This document shows positions 17,376-25,160 of a stretch of 64,000 nt of DNA, piece by piece. The translations under genes were made by a program, and so were the position numbers. A model generated the notes under the pieces. The model worked only from the letters and a program-made list of their open reading frames with translations. It was not told the origin of the DNA and did not search any database. The DNA comes from Trebonia sp036276115 (GTDB lineage Bacteria > Actinomycetota > Actinomycetes > Streptosporangiales > Streptosporangiaceae): contig DATBEM010000125.1 in the NCBI GenBank assembly GCA_036276115.1, forward strand, positions 1-64,000. Direction: 5' to 3'. How positions within the stretch are numbered: the first letter of the stretch is position 1; each line of letters starts with the position of its first letter.

Positions 17376-19415
17376 TCACCGCTCCAGCGCGCGCAGGGCC
17401 GTGATGAAGGCCTGCCCGTTCGGCGTGCCGAGGCCAGTCATGTTGTCGTAGCCCTTCAGCGTGACCTGCCCGGTGTACCCCTTGGCCTTGTCGGTGCCCT
17501 GCACGTTGAGGACGAGCAGCCCGTCCATGCCGCAGGCAGCGGTCCCGCACCACACCGCGCGCAACGCGGCGGGAGTCGCCGCGCTCAGCGGCAGGTCGTC
17601 ATGCAGCGCGCTCGTGCCGGCCAGCCTGTAGAGCACCGGGTCGAGGAAGCCGAACGGCACCCTGCTGCCCTGCTGAGCGGCGGCCACCAGCCCGGCCACG
17701 AGCGGGGTTGCCTCGCTCGTCCCGCCGCCATGCGTGAGGGAGAACCTCGCCTGCCCGCCCGGCGTGACGGTGATCACGCCGACGGCCATCGACGTGGCCG
17801 GGTCGCCGTCGGCGCTGATGTCGGGAACGGAACGATACTGGCCACTGTGGCCCGCGACGCGTGACAGTGCCACCGGAACGACGCCCCGCTGGTACGCGGG
17901 CTGCTTCCAGACCACGCTGGGGCCACCGCCGGAGGCGTCGTCCACGTCGCCGTCGTTGACCCACGTGCCCTTCTGCAGCGCGAGCAGGCCGGTGGACCAG
18001 CCAGTCTCGAAGACGCGGTTCCCGGCCGGGGCGATCGCCAGGCTCGTGCCGCCCACCGCGATCGCATAGGGGTCAGTGCTGGGAGCCTCGACGCCGGGGG
18101 AGTCACCCGAGGCGAAGTACATGCCGACGCCCTCGGCTACCGCCTGCAGCAGGGTGGCGTGCTCGATCGTGGTCTCCGACGCGGGCTGGCCCTCGGGACC
18201 GCTTTCCCAGGAATTGGATGTGATCGACGCCAGCGGGTGATGGCCAGTGCCGTCCAGCACGGCCTGGTCGGCGTCGAGCAGGCCCTGCGACACGGGATCA
18301 ATGCCGCCGCAGCTCACGCCGGCGATCACGAGCTCGCTCGCGCCCGGCGCCATCGCGTACGCCGCCTCGATGTCCATCTGCTCCTCGATGTCGGCACTGC
18401 CGGGCGCGGTGTCGCCGGGCGCGGCACTGGCGGCAGCCGGCTGGCTGAGGTCGGACGCGCTGGTGCAGGGGGTGCCGGCCGACCGTTGCGCGAACCGCTG
18501 CCTGGACGGCGCGGGCAGGCCGCTGACCCTGGCGTAGTCCTGCAGCGCGAGCAGGTCGCTGGAGCCCGGCGGGGCCAGCTCGACCAGGGCGATGGTCTGG
18601 CCCTGGCCGGTGCTGGTGAGGCTGGCCCCGTAGGCCGTCCGCAGCTGCCGGGCGGAGTAGCCGCACACTGGCGTCGGGAAGGAGGTCCGGCCGAGGTACT
18701 CCGGCAGCCCGCCTTGCAGGTGCTGGGCGAAGTACGCCGAGCATGCGGCCTGCGGTGGCGCGGTGGCTCCCGCTTCCGCCGGGGTCGTGCTGGCCGGCTG
18801 GATGGCCGGGGCGGCCGGGGCGGCGTTGTCCAGCCCGGTCACGCCGAGCACGAGGGAGGCCAGCGTCGCGGGCAGGGTGACGGGGCGGTCGTTGGACCGC
18901 AGGGCGTACCCGCCCGCGCTGGCGACCGCCGTCGGCTGATAGAGCCTCAACCGCACTGCGAATGCCTGGCTGACGACCGACGCGGGGGCGGTGGCCCGTA
19001 CGTAGGAGCGCCCTGAGTCCGCGCTGACCGCGGTGAAGCCGCTGGCCCGCAGCCACGCCTCGACGGCGGTGGCGTCAGCCCGGGTCGCCCCGAAGCGGGC
19101 GGCATAGGCGTCCGGGCTCAGGTATTGGTGGAACTGGGAGCTACCCGGGGTACTGACCGCCTGGGCGAACTGGGTGGCCTCGGCTATCTGAGGCCGCAGC
19201 CACAGCTGAATGGTCAGCCGCTCGGCGGCGGGAACGCTGCCGATGGAGCGAGCGTCACGGACGAACGGAGCCATGCTCCCGGCCATGGTGGCGGCCACCC
19301 CCGGCCGCGTGGCCGCCCCGGCCGGGCCGCTGCCCCCGCCGACTGCGGCGACGGTCAGGCCCGCGGTCACCAGGCCCGCGCCGATCACGCTGGCGGTCAT
19401 TCTCATTCTCGACAT
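17376..19415 (-). CDS. Secreted S53 (sedolisin) serine-carboxyl peptidase
   Basis: About 679 residues from ATG 19415; nearby ATGs at 19427 and 19406 are alternatives. A signal peptide (V-I-G-A-G-L-V-T-A-G-L-T-V-A-A-V) is followed by a pro-kumamolisin activation domain to about residue 190. The catalytic domain carries the paired acidic motif D-I-E-E-Q-M-D-I-E near 343 and the nucleophile block G-G-G-T-S-E-A-T-P near 563. Sedolisins are acid-active extracellular endopeptidases matured by removal of the prodomain. The longer reading frame back to 19574 adds a non-signal-like, Cys-containing stretch and was not used. Confidence 0.9.
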   Translation of the reverse strand: MSRMRMTASVIGAGLVTAGLTVAAVGGGSGPAGAATRPGVAATMAGSMAPFVRDARSIGSVPAAERLTIQLWLRPQIAEATQFAQAVSTPGSSQFHQYLSPDAYAARFGATRADATAVEAWLRASGFTAVSADSGRSYVRATAPASVVSQAFAVRLRLYQPTAVASAGGYALRSNDRPVTLPATLASLVLGVTGLDNAAPAAPAIQPASTTPAEAGATAPPQAACSAYFAQHLQGGLPEYLGRTSFPTPVCGYSARQLRTAYGASLTSTGQGQTIALVELAPPGSSDLLALQDYARVSGLPAPSRQRFAQRSAGTPCTSASDLSQPAAASAAPGDTAPGSADIEEQMDIEAAYAMAPGASELVIAGVSCGGIDPVSQGLLDADQAVLDGTGHHPLASITSNSWESGPEGQPASETTIEHATLLQAVAEGVGMYFASGDSPGVEAPSTDPYAIAVGGTSLAIAPAGNRVFETGWSTGLLALQKGTWVNDGDVDDASGGGPSVVWKQPAYQRGVVPVALSRVAGHSGQYRSVPDISADGDPATSMAVGVITVTPGGQARFSLTHGGGTSEATPLVAGLVAAAQQGSRVPFGFLDPVLYRLAGTSALHDDLPLSAATPAALRAVWCGTAACGMDGLLVLNVQGTDKAKGYTGQVTLKGYDNMTGLGTPNGQAFITALRALER

Positions 19416-19693
19416 CGTGGTTCTCATCCTCGCCGTCAGGAGCAGGAACGCTCGGTGGTTTCCGCTTCCAGTCGAGCACGATGAGCGCTGGCCAGTATCA
19501 GTCATTTGACTCCCCTGGCCATCCCCTGGCCCCAGGGGGCGGCCCGGCACCACAGCCCGCTCGTGGCACTCCATTCCGGATACTTACGTGCGAGCACAGA
19601 TTAAAATAGATTCACCGTGACATTGAAATTATTGCCGTTCCGGGACCAGGTGAAAGTCTTGCGGGCAGCCTATGCCCGGGCTACGTTGATCGA

Positions 19694-21247
19694 ATGTGGA
19701 AGCGTAGCGGAATACTCAGGCATAGCCGCCTGCACAAGAAGTCACTCGTGCTGCTCCTCGCGTTCGCTCTTGCCCTCATCGGGCTGGAGGCCGGCTCGGG
19801 TGGATTCGCCGCTAAGGCCTTCGCCGACGCGCCGAGCGCGCAGGGCGCATCGATCGACGCGGGCGGCTCGGGCGACGGAGCGGCCTTCGCCGCGGACGAG
19901 TACTACAGCGGCGGCTCGGCGGGCACGAACTCCTCGGGCTCAAATGGCTTCACCACCTTCTCGACTGTCGCCAGCCCCATCCCGCAAGCCGACTGGAACA
20001 CGTACCGGTCCGGGTCCTTCACGTACCAGGTCCCCGGCCTTTCGGTGGGCGGCGAGTACCAGGTGCGCCTGTACTTCCTGGACTGGCAGAACACTCAGGT
20101 CGGCCAGCGCGTCTTCGACGCCGACATCAACGGCACCCCCGTCCTGGAGAACTTCGACATCGTCCAGGCCGCCGGCAACGCGGGCGGCGATGGCACGTAC
20201 ATCGGCGTGGAGGAGAACTTCAACGAGACCGCCGACGCCAGCGGGGACATCACCATCCAGCTCCTCCCCGGGTCGGCCGGCGTGCCCCTGGTCAATGCCA
20301 TCGCGCTCACGCCGGTGGCCGTGAACGCGTCCGGCGTATCCGTCGACTCAGGCGGTAGCGGCGACGGCGGGAGCGTCAACGTCGCCGGCGCACCGCTGGC
20401 CGAGACTGGCTGGGTGGCGACCTCCAGCACCAGCTCAGCCCCCGGCGATGCCCCGCAGAACGCGATCAGCGGGAACACCGGTGCCCGCTACAGTTCCGAC
20501 GCCGACCAGGCCTTCGGCATGTGGTGGCAGGTGGACATGGGCTCGGCGCGGAGCTTCGACGAGATCAGCCTGGACTCCGGCGGCTTCAACCAGGACTACG
20601 CCCGTGCCTATCAGGTCCAGGTATCCAACAACGGCACGACCTTCACGAGCATTTACAACGGCACCGGCACCGGCTCGCCGGAGACCGCGAACTTCGCCCC
20701 GCAGACGGCGCGCTACATTCGGGTCGTGCTCGAGGTGGGCGTCCGGACGAACTGGTGGTCACTCGTCAACGTCCTCGTCTACGGTAGCGGCTCGGCCGCC
20801 AGCGGATTCGTCGCGGACGAGTACTACAGCGGCGGATCGGCTGGGACGAACACGTCCGGGTCGAACGGCTTCATCACCTTCGCGAGGACCGTCGCCCATC
20901 CCATTCCGCAGAATGACTGGAATACTTACCGGACTCTTCCGTCGACCTATGTGATTCCCGATCTAACCCCGGCAGCCGGTTACCAGGTGCGCCTGTACTT
21001 CCTGGACTGGCAGCACACGCAAGTCGGGCAGCGCGTTTTCAACGTCGATATCAGCAGTACCGCGGTATTGCAGAACTTCGACATCGTGCAGGCCGCCGGC
21101 AACGCGGGCGGCGATGGCACGTACATCGGCGTGGAAGAGGACTTCAGCGAGACCGCCGACGCCAGCGGGGACATCACCATCCAGTTCCTGCAGGGCTCGG
21201 CCGCTCAGCCGATCATCAACGCCATCGCCGTGGTGCCGACCGCCTGA
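19694..21247 (+). CDS. Secreted malectin / F5-8C (CBM32) / malectin carbohydrate-binding protein
   Basis: A 517-residue protein with a long signal peptide (K-K-S-L-V-L-L-L-A-F-A-L-A-L-I-G-L). Three beta-sandwich modules follow: malectin-like at about 60-210, a discoidin/F5-8 type C (CBM32-like) domain at about 235-365, and a second malectin-like module at about 370-517. The two malectin copies share blocks such as Y-Y-S-G-G-S-A-G-T-N, Y-Q-V-R-L-Y-F-L-D-W-Q and G-D-G-T-Y-I-G-V-E-E, and are near-identical in places at DNA level, so one arose by duplication. No catalytic domain is visible. It probably binds oligosaccharides at the cell surface or outside the cell. A strong hairpin terminator follows. 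Confidence 0.85.
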   Translation: MWKRSGILRHSRLHKKSLVLLLAFALALIGLEAGSGGFAAKAFADAPSAQGASIDAGGSGDGAAFAADEYYSGGSAGTNSSGSNGFTTFSTVASPIPQADWNTYRSGSFTYQVPGLSVGGEYQVRLYFLDWQNTQVGQRVFDADINGTPVLENFDIVQAAGNAGGDGTYIGVEENFNETADASGDITIQLLPGSAGVPLVNAIALTPVAVNASGVSVDSGGSGDGGSVNVAGAPLAETGWVATSSTSSAPGDAPQNAISGNTGARYSSDADQAFGMWWQVDMGSARSFDEISLDSGGFNQDYARAYQVQVSNNGTTFTSIYNGTGTGSPETANFAPQTARYIRVVLEVGVRTNWWSLVNVLVYGSGSAASGFVADEYYSGGSAGTNTSGSNGFITFARTVAHPIPQNDWNTYRTLPSTYVIPDLTPAAGYQVRLYFLDWQHTQVGQRVFNVDISSTAVLQNFDIVQAAGNAGGDGTYIGVEEDFSETADASGDITIQFLQGSAAQPIINAIAVVPTA

Positions 21248-21260
21248 GCATCTACCGGGC

Positions 21261-21293
21261 GGCTGACGGGGCGCTTGCCCCGCCCCGTCAGCC
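21261..21293 (+). terminator. Hairpin terminator after the malectin gene
   Basis: Perfect 13-bp arms (21261-21273 and 21281-21293, starting GGCTGACGGGGCG) with a 7-nt loop begin 14 nt after the malectin stop codon. There is no T run, but stem strength and position support intrinsic termination. Confidence 0.75.
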
Positions 21294-21353
21294 CCTCGCC
21301 GGATGGCTCTCCGGGCAATCGTGGATGGATCGCTCTCCCTGGTTCCCGTGTTC

Positions 21354-21784
21354 CTAGGAGCGCGCCTTCGCGAAAAGTTCCAGAAGTTGCCCGTGCAGCC
21401 GGGCCGGGGCGGCCAGGAATCCGGCCGAGTCGGCGCGCCAGGGCCCGCCGTCCATGTCGGTACGACCAGCCGCCCGGAGGCGACATCGGCCACCTGCCAG
21501 GAGGTCGGGCCCAGGTTGCGGTGCGCGCCCACAGCGGGCAGGAGCACGGACACGGCGCGCCCGGTCGCGGCCACCGCCGCGGGCTGCGCGGCGACGAACG
21601 GCGGGTGGCTGGTGCCGACCAGGGCCACCGCCAGGCTGGTTTTCGCGGACGGCGCGATCGGCGCGCCGTCGAGGAACGCCCCCGCGCCGAGGGAGGCGGT
21701 GTAGGTACGGCCCAGGCTCGCGCTGTGCAGCGCGGCCAGGGCCGGCCGACCGTCCCGGACCAGGGCCGGAGGGAGAATTCACCA
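21354..21784 (-). pseudogene. Remnant of an inositol-monophosphatase-family gene
   Basis: Reading the minus strand from about 21784, one frame gives a fragment with S-L-G-A-G-A-F-L-D-G-A-P-I and, later, L-G-P-T-S-W-Q-V-A-D-V-A-S-G-R-L. These correspond to the C-terminal half of inositol-monophosphatase-like phosphatases. Shortly after, the family's end (D-M-D-G-G-P-W-R-A-D-S-A-G-F-L-A-A-P) appears in a different frame and stops at 21354. A block of roughly 25 residues between them is gone. The N-terminal half with the metal site is absent. It is a 5'-truncated, internally deleted and frameshifted relic. Confidence 0.7.
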
Positions 21785-21993
21785 TGACCCTGGTCACGGC
21801 CGAGGGAGCGGGGCTCGTTGACTTCGCGATCATCCCGCACGTGGAATACGACGATCACCAAGACATGGCGAACGCAGAGAAAGCGGCAATGGCCGACGGG
21901 CCCCCGACGGCAGCAATGGGCAAGGCCAGTTACCTCCCGTCACTGGGGACCCGGCTGGCCTGGCTGGCACGCTCCGCGTCGTCGGCCCCATGA
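21784..21993 (+). pseudogene. Fragment of an S51 (dipeptidase E-like) peptidase
   Basis: A 69-codon frame begins at ATG 21784 with GGAGGGAG about 8 nt upstream. Its first 30 residues (G-A-G-L-V-D-F-A-I-I-P-H-V-E, then M-A-N-A-E-K) match the C-terminal region of peptidase-S51-type class I glutamine-amidotransferase-fold proteins. The nucleophile region is absent and the end runs into antisense of the aquaporin gene (64-nt overlap). It is most likely a relic, though the ribosome-binding site means a short peptide could still be made. Confidence 0.5.
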
Positions 21994-22697
21994 GGGATGA
22001 CGACGCGGGCGGCGTCGGCCGGCGTCAGGGCCGGGTACAGGAACCTGATGATGAGGACCCCGGCGATCCCGCCGCCGGCCTGGGCGGCGATGAACAGCGG
22101 GGCCGATGATGGCGCGATCCCGGCGAAGCTGTTCGACAGCATCCGGCCGACGGTGATCGCGGGGTTGGCGAAGCTGGTGGAGGCGGTGAACCAGTAGGCC
22201 GCCCCGATGTAGGCGCCGACCGCCGCCGGGGCACTGGCGGCCCGGCCGCTGCGGGCCAGGGCGAAGATGACCAGGAGCAGGCCGGCGGTGGCGATGACCT
22301 CTGACAGCGCGTGCGCCCCGGTGGCCCGGTGCTTCACCGAGATCGAGATAGCGGCGTCCCCGAACATCAGGTTCGCCCCGACCGCCCCGGCCACGCACCC
22401 GGCGACCTGGGCGGGCAGGTAGGCGAGCGCGTCCCGCCACGGCAGGCCGCCGAGGGCCGCGTCGGCGAGGGAGACCACCGGGTTGAAGTGCGCCCCGGAC
22501 ACCGGCCCGAACATCACGATGATCGCGAACAGCCCGGCGGCAGTCGCGGCGGAGTTCTCCAGCAGCTCCAGCCCGGTGTCGGACGGGGACAGCCGCTGGG
22601 CGGCGATCCCGGAGCCGATCACGATGGCGGCGAGGAAGGCGCTGCCGAGCAGCTCGGCCGCCAGGCGGCGAGCCAGGGGAACAGGCGGGCCGGTCAC
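21930..22697 (-). CDS. Aquaporin / MIP-family channel (ars-type)
   Basis: A 255-residue membrane channel with six hydrophobic segments and both pore motifs: H-F-N-P-V in the first half (an NPA variant) and F-A-N-P-A-I-T-V-G-R in the second, whose Arg is the selectivity-filter residue. GTG 22697 is chosen because GAGGTG precedes it and the upstream extension to 22730 runs into the operator. It is divergent from an ArsR regulator across a palindromic operator. In several bacteria an aquaglyceroporin of this kind sits in ars operons and lets arsenite leave the cell; that role here is inferred from context. Confidence 0.85.
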   Translation of the reverse strand: MTGPPVPLARRLAAELLGSAFLAAIVIGSGIAAQRLSPSDTGLELLENSAATAAGLFAIIVMFGPVSGAHFNPVVSLADAALGGLPWRDALAYLPAQVAGCVAGAVGANLMFGDAAISISVKHRATGAHALSEVIATAGLLLVIFALARSGRAASAPAAVGAYIGAAYWFTASTSFANPAITVGRMLSNSFAGIAPSSAPLFIAAQAGGGIAGVLIIRFLYPALTPADAARVVIPHGADDAERASQASRVPSDGR

Positions 22698-22718
22698 GTC
22701 GTCACCTCGACACGAAGA

Positions 22719-22754
22719 AGCTCGATGCATCGACTATCTTCGATGCATCGAGCT
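22719..22754. promoter_or_regulatory. Double-palindrome ArsR-type operator
   Basis: Two copies of the 12-bp palindrome TCGATGCATCGA (22722-22733 and 22740-22751) lie six bases apart. Together they form one perfect 15-bp inverted repeat (AGCTCGATGCATCGA and its complement). The site fills the 85-bp gap between the divergent aquaporin and arsR starts, so one bound regulator could shut both promoters. Confidence 0.8.
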
Positions 22755-22782
22755 CTGTCAATTGATGTGACAGGATTGAGGC

Positions 22783-23154
22783 ATGCCGGACGTGACCCTC
22801 CCCCTCCCCGGCGCCCGCTGCTCGCCGCTCACCGGCGGCGTCCTGGACGAGGACGCGGCCGAGCGGGTGGCCCGCGCGTTCCGGGCGCTCGCCGACCGGC
22901 ACCGGGTCCGGCTGCTGTCCCTGATCGCCGCCGCCGACGGCGGCGAGGCCTGCATCTGCGACCTGACCGCGCCCCTCGGCCTGTCCCAGCCCACCGTCTC
23001 CCACCACATGCGGCTGCTGGCCGAGGCCGGCCTGGTGACCCGCGACCAGCGCGGCAAGTGGGCCTACTACCGGATCGTCCCCGAGGCCATCACCGCGCTC
23101 GGCGACATGCTCCGCGTCAGCCCAGGCCAGCCAGCCTGCTCCGCCGCTCGATGA
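22783..23154 (+). CDS. arsR: ArsR-family metalloregulator
   Basis: A 123-residue winged-helix repressor. Residues about 45-52 carry E-A-C-I-C-D-L, the paired cysteines of the As(III)/Sb(III)-sensing alpha-3 site of ArsR. The DNA-recognition helix L-S-Q-P-T-V-S-H-H-M-R-L-L follows, then the wing with R-G-K-W-A-Y-Y. The ATG is preceded by AGGATTGAGG. It probably represses itself and the divergent aquaporin through the double palindrome and is released by a thiophilic metalloid. Its 3' end overlaps the convergent acetyltransferase gene by 38 nt. Confidence 0.9.
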   Translation: MPDVTLPLPGARCSPLTGGVLDEDAAERVARAFRALADRHRVRLLSLIAAADGGEACICDLTAPLGLSQPTVSHHMRLLAEAGLVTRDQRGKWAYYRIVPEAITALGDMLRVSPGQPACSAAR

Positions 23155-23650
23155 GGACCGTGTCCCGCCACTGGCCGTGATGCCGGCCGACCCGCTCGCG
23201 GGTCCCGACCACCCGGAACCCGGCCCGCTCGTGCAGCCGCAGGCTGGCCGTGTTCTCCGGGAACAGGCTGCTCTGGATCGTCCAGATCCCCGCCCGCTCC
23301 GTCGAGGCAATGAGCGCCGCCAGCAGGGCCGACCCGACCCCGCGCCCTCGATGACCGGGCGCCACGTACACGCTGTGCTCCACCACCCCCGCGTACACCG
23401 CGCGCTCGGACGTGGCCGACACCGCCACCCAGCCCAGCACCCCGCCGGCTACGGCATCGGCGGCGACGAGCCGGTGCCCGGGCAGCTTCGCCGCGTCGAA
23501 CGCCTCCCATCCCGGCGCGGCCGTCTCGAAGCTGGCCTGGCCGCCGTCCAGCCCGGCCTGGTATATCGCCAGCACCTCGCCGCCGTCACCCGGCGCCATA
23601 GAGCGGATGACCAGCCTGTCCGCCCCATCCGGGACCTGCTCGTTCTGCAT
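23117..23650 (-). CDS. GNAT acetyltransferase, phosphinothricin/arsinothricin type
   Basis: A 177-residue N-acetyltransferase of the Pat/ArsN subgroup. Recognisable features are I-R-S-M-A-P-G-D near the start, Y-Q-A-G-L-D-G-G-Q-A-S-F-E-T, the acetyl-CoA loop G-H-R-G-R-G-V-G-S-A-L-L and the C-terminal H-E-R-A-G-F. ATG 23650 is preferred; an ATG further upstream at 23743 adds a poorly conserved N-terminus. It is convergent with arsR and overlaps its 3' end. In ars loci, GNATs of this group (ArsN1) acetylate the antibiotic arsinothricin; phosphinothricin is the other known substrate of the group. Which applies here is inference. Confidence 0.8.
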   Translation of the reverse strand: MQNEQVPDGADRLVIRSMAPGDGGEVLAIYQAGLDGGQASFETAAPGWEAFDAAKLPGHRLVAADAVAGGVLGWVAVSATSERAVYAGVVEHSVYVAPGHRGRGVGSALLAALIASTERAGIWTIQSSLFPENTASLRLHERAGFRVVGTRERVGRHHGQWRDTVLIERRSRLAGLG

Positions 23651-23851
23651 GACAGCATCCAACCAGGCCGCAGTGCCGCCGGCCGCGGCGAAGTACGCGC
23701 GACGCCGGGGCAGCTGCGACTTCGGTCGTGAGTGAACCAGCATCCGTCCCCGCGTCTAGGCGACGATGCCGTCGCCAGGTCATCCCGGCCGTTTGGATTC
23801 CTCCGCCTGGGTAGCAGGGGTCGTGAGGATAACCGATTTGAGGAGTAGACA

Positions 23852-23923
23852 ATGTATATCGGCATAGGCACGGTAGTGCTCATCGTGATTATCGTCGTCG
23901 TCGTCCTCGCGCTGCGCCGCTAG
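23852..23923 (+). CDS. 23-residue single-span membrane protein
   Basis: A very small gene with a clear AGGAG 6 nt before its ATG. The product opens M-Y-I-G-I-G, continues as an uninterrupted run of Ile/Val/Leu and ends in R-R. That is one membrane span with positive residues at the C-terminus, cytosol-facing by the positive-inside rule. The good ribosome-binding site and clean hydrophobic composition make it likely to be real. No function is known to me. Confidence 0.6.
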   Translation: MYIGIGTVVLIVIIVVVVLALRR

Positions 23924-23966
23924 CAGCCCCAGGACGCTACCGCCCCGCCCTGCCCGTGACGTGATA

Positions 23967-24020
23967 AGGCCTCCGGTATAGGTGTGAACGACCAAGCTCA
24001 CATCTGAGTACCGGAGGCCT
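23967..24020. repeat. Long imperfect hairpin, 12-bp outer stem
   Basis: AGGCCTCCGGTA at 23967-23978 pairs perfectly with TACCGGAGGCCT at 24009-24020. Inside, AGGTGTGA pairs with TCACATCT apart from one G-U wobble, leaving a loop of about ten bases. It sits between the 23-residue gene and a small DUF1905-like ORF whose start is 20 nt downstream. It could be a terminator, an attenuator for that ORF, or the relic of a mobile palindromic repeat. Confidence 0.7.
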
Positions 24021-24040
24021 AGTCGTGTCAGGATGAGGTC

Positions 24041-24196
24041 ATGCGCACTCAGCGGTTCGAGGCCGTCATCACTGCCGGTCCCGGTGGCAGCGCGGTCATC
24101 GCGGTCCCGTTCGATCCGGACGAGGCATGGGGCGCCAAGGCTGAGCATCCTGTCAGCGGGACGGTCGGCGGCGTCAAGGAACGGCCGCGCCCCTGA
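24041..24196 (+). CDS. Short DUF1905-like protein, probably truncated
   Basis: 51 codons from ATG 24041, preceded by AGGATGAGG. The sequence F-E-A-V-I-T-A-G, A-V-I-A-V-P-F-D-P-D and S-G-T-V-G-G-V matches the opening strands of DUF1905 beta-barrel proteins, which are usually about twice this length. It stops soon after the third strand. It is either a minimal version or a 3'-truncated relic; the ribosome-binding site favours translation. Confidence 0.5.
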   Translation: MRTQRFEAVITAGPGGSAVIAVPFDPDEAWGAKAEHPVSGTVGGVKERPRP

Positions 24197-24291
24197 AGCG
24201 TGACAACGCCTCGCTTCGCCGTTCCCCCGTGAGCACCGTCGCCTGGCTGGCCGCGGATACCAACAGGTAGGCACTCTCTCGAACGTAATCA

Positions 24292-24351
24292 TTGACAAAT
24301 CACCAGAGGGCTGCTTTATTGTAAAGAAGGTTATTAGTTAACCTTCTTTAC
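24292..24351 (+). promoter_or_regulatory. Promoter and 31-bp palindromic operator of the PL7 gene
   Basis: TTGACA at 24292-24297 is a consensus -35. A weak AT-rich -10 (TTTATT/TATTGT) follows around 24315-24322. Directly over and after it lies a perfect inverted repeat with 13-bp arms: GTAAAGAAGGTTA at 24321-24333 and its complement at 24339-24351, with a 5-bp spacer. The placement suits a repressor that blocks initiation until a sugar inducer is present. The regulator is not encoded next to it. Confidence 0.8.
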
Positions 24352-24380
24352 AAATGAGAACGACCAGGAGGGCAGCCCCC

Positions 24381-25160
24381 ATGAGAAGGTCCGTGATCGC
24401 CATCGCCGCCACCGCGGCCATCGTCGGCACGCTCGGCCTCGTCGGCAGCAGCGCGAGGGGCGCCACCGCGCTCGACCCCGGCGTCGCCCCCGGCGGGAAC
24501 TTCAACCTCTCGGCCTGGGAGCTCCAGCTCCCGATCGGCTCCCCCGGCTCCCCCACGACGATCCTGCCGTCCCAGCTCAAGGGGGCCAGCGGGTACCAGA
24601 ACCCGGCCTACTTCTGGACCGACAAGACCGACGGGTCCATGACCTTCTGGGACCCGGAGTCCGGCGTGACCACGCCGAACTCCGACTACCCCCGCAGCGA
24701 GCTGCGGGAGATGAACAGCAACGGCAGCGCGGCGAACTGGTCCCTGTCCGGCAACAGCACGCTCAGCGCCGAGCTGCGCGTGGTGTCGGTGACCTCGAAC
24801 GTCTGCGTCGGCCAGGTCCACCTGGGCACCGGCGGCTCGTCGACCAAGCCGCTCGTCGAGCTCTATTACCACAGCAACGGCAACATCTACCTCGGCACCG
24901 AGAACTCGCCCAGCGGCGGGCAGGCCCTGCACTACATCACCAACGTGGCCCTGGGCGCCCACTGGACGTACGTCATCAACGTCAGCGGGGGCACGGTGAA
25001 CCTGACCGTCAACGGGAGCAAGACCAGCTACGCCATTCCGTCCTCCTTCGACGCCTACGCCATGTACTTCAAGGCCGGCGACTACAACCAGACCGCGTCC
25101 AGCAGTACCACCAACGGCGCGAAGGTCAAGTTCTACAGCCTGGCCATCAGCCACGCCTAA
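24381..25160 (+). CDS. Secreted polysaccharide lyase family 7 (alginate-lyase type)
   Basis: A 259-residue exported enzyme. ATG 24381 follows GGAGGG at a normal distance and starts a signal peptide (I-A-A-T-A-A-I-V-G-T-L-G-L-V-G). The mature beta-jelly-roll carries the three PL7 signatures: P-R-S-E-L-R-E near residue 110, Q-V-H in the middle and Y-F-K-A-G-D-Y-N-Q near the C-terminus. These motifs bear the catalytic Arg, Gln/His and Tyr used in beta-elimination of uronate chains. Alginate or a related polyuronate is the likely substrate. It has its own palindrome-controlled promoter. No carbohydrate-binding module is attached. Confidence 0.9.
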   Translation: MRRSVIAIAATAAIVGTLGLVGSSARGATALDPGVAPGGNFNLSAWELQLPIGSPGSPTTILPSQLKGASGYQNPAYFWTDKTDGSMTFWDPESGVTTPNSDYPRSELREMNSNGSAANWSLSGNSTLSAELRVVSVTSNVCVGQVHLGTGGSSTKPLVELYYHSNGNIYLGTENSPSGGQALHYITNVALGAHWTYVINVSGGTVNLTVNGSKTSYAIPSSFDAYAMYFKAGDYNQTASSSTTNGAKVKFYSLAISHA

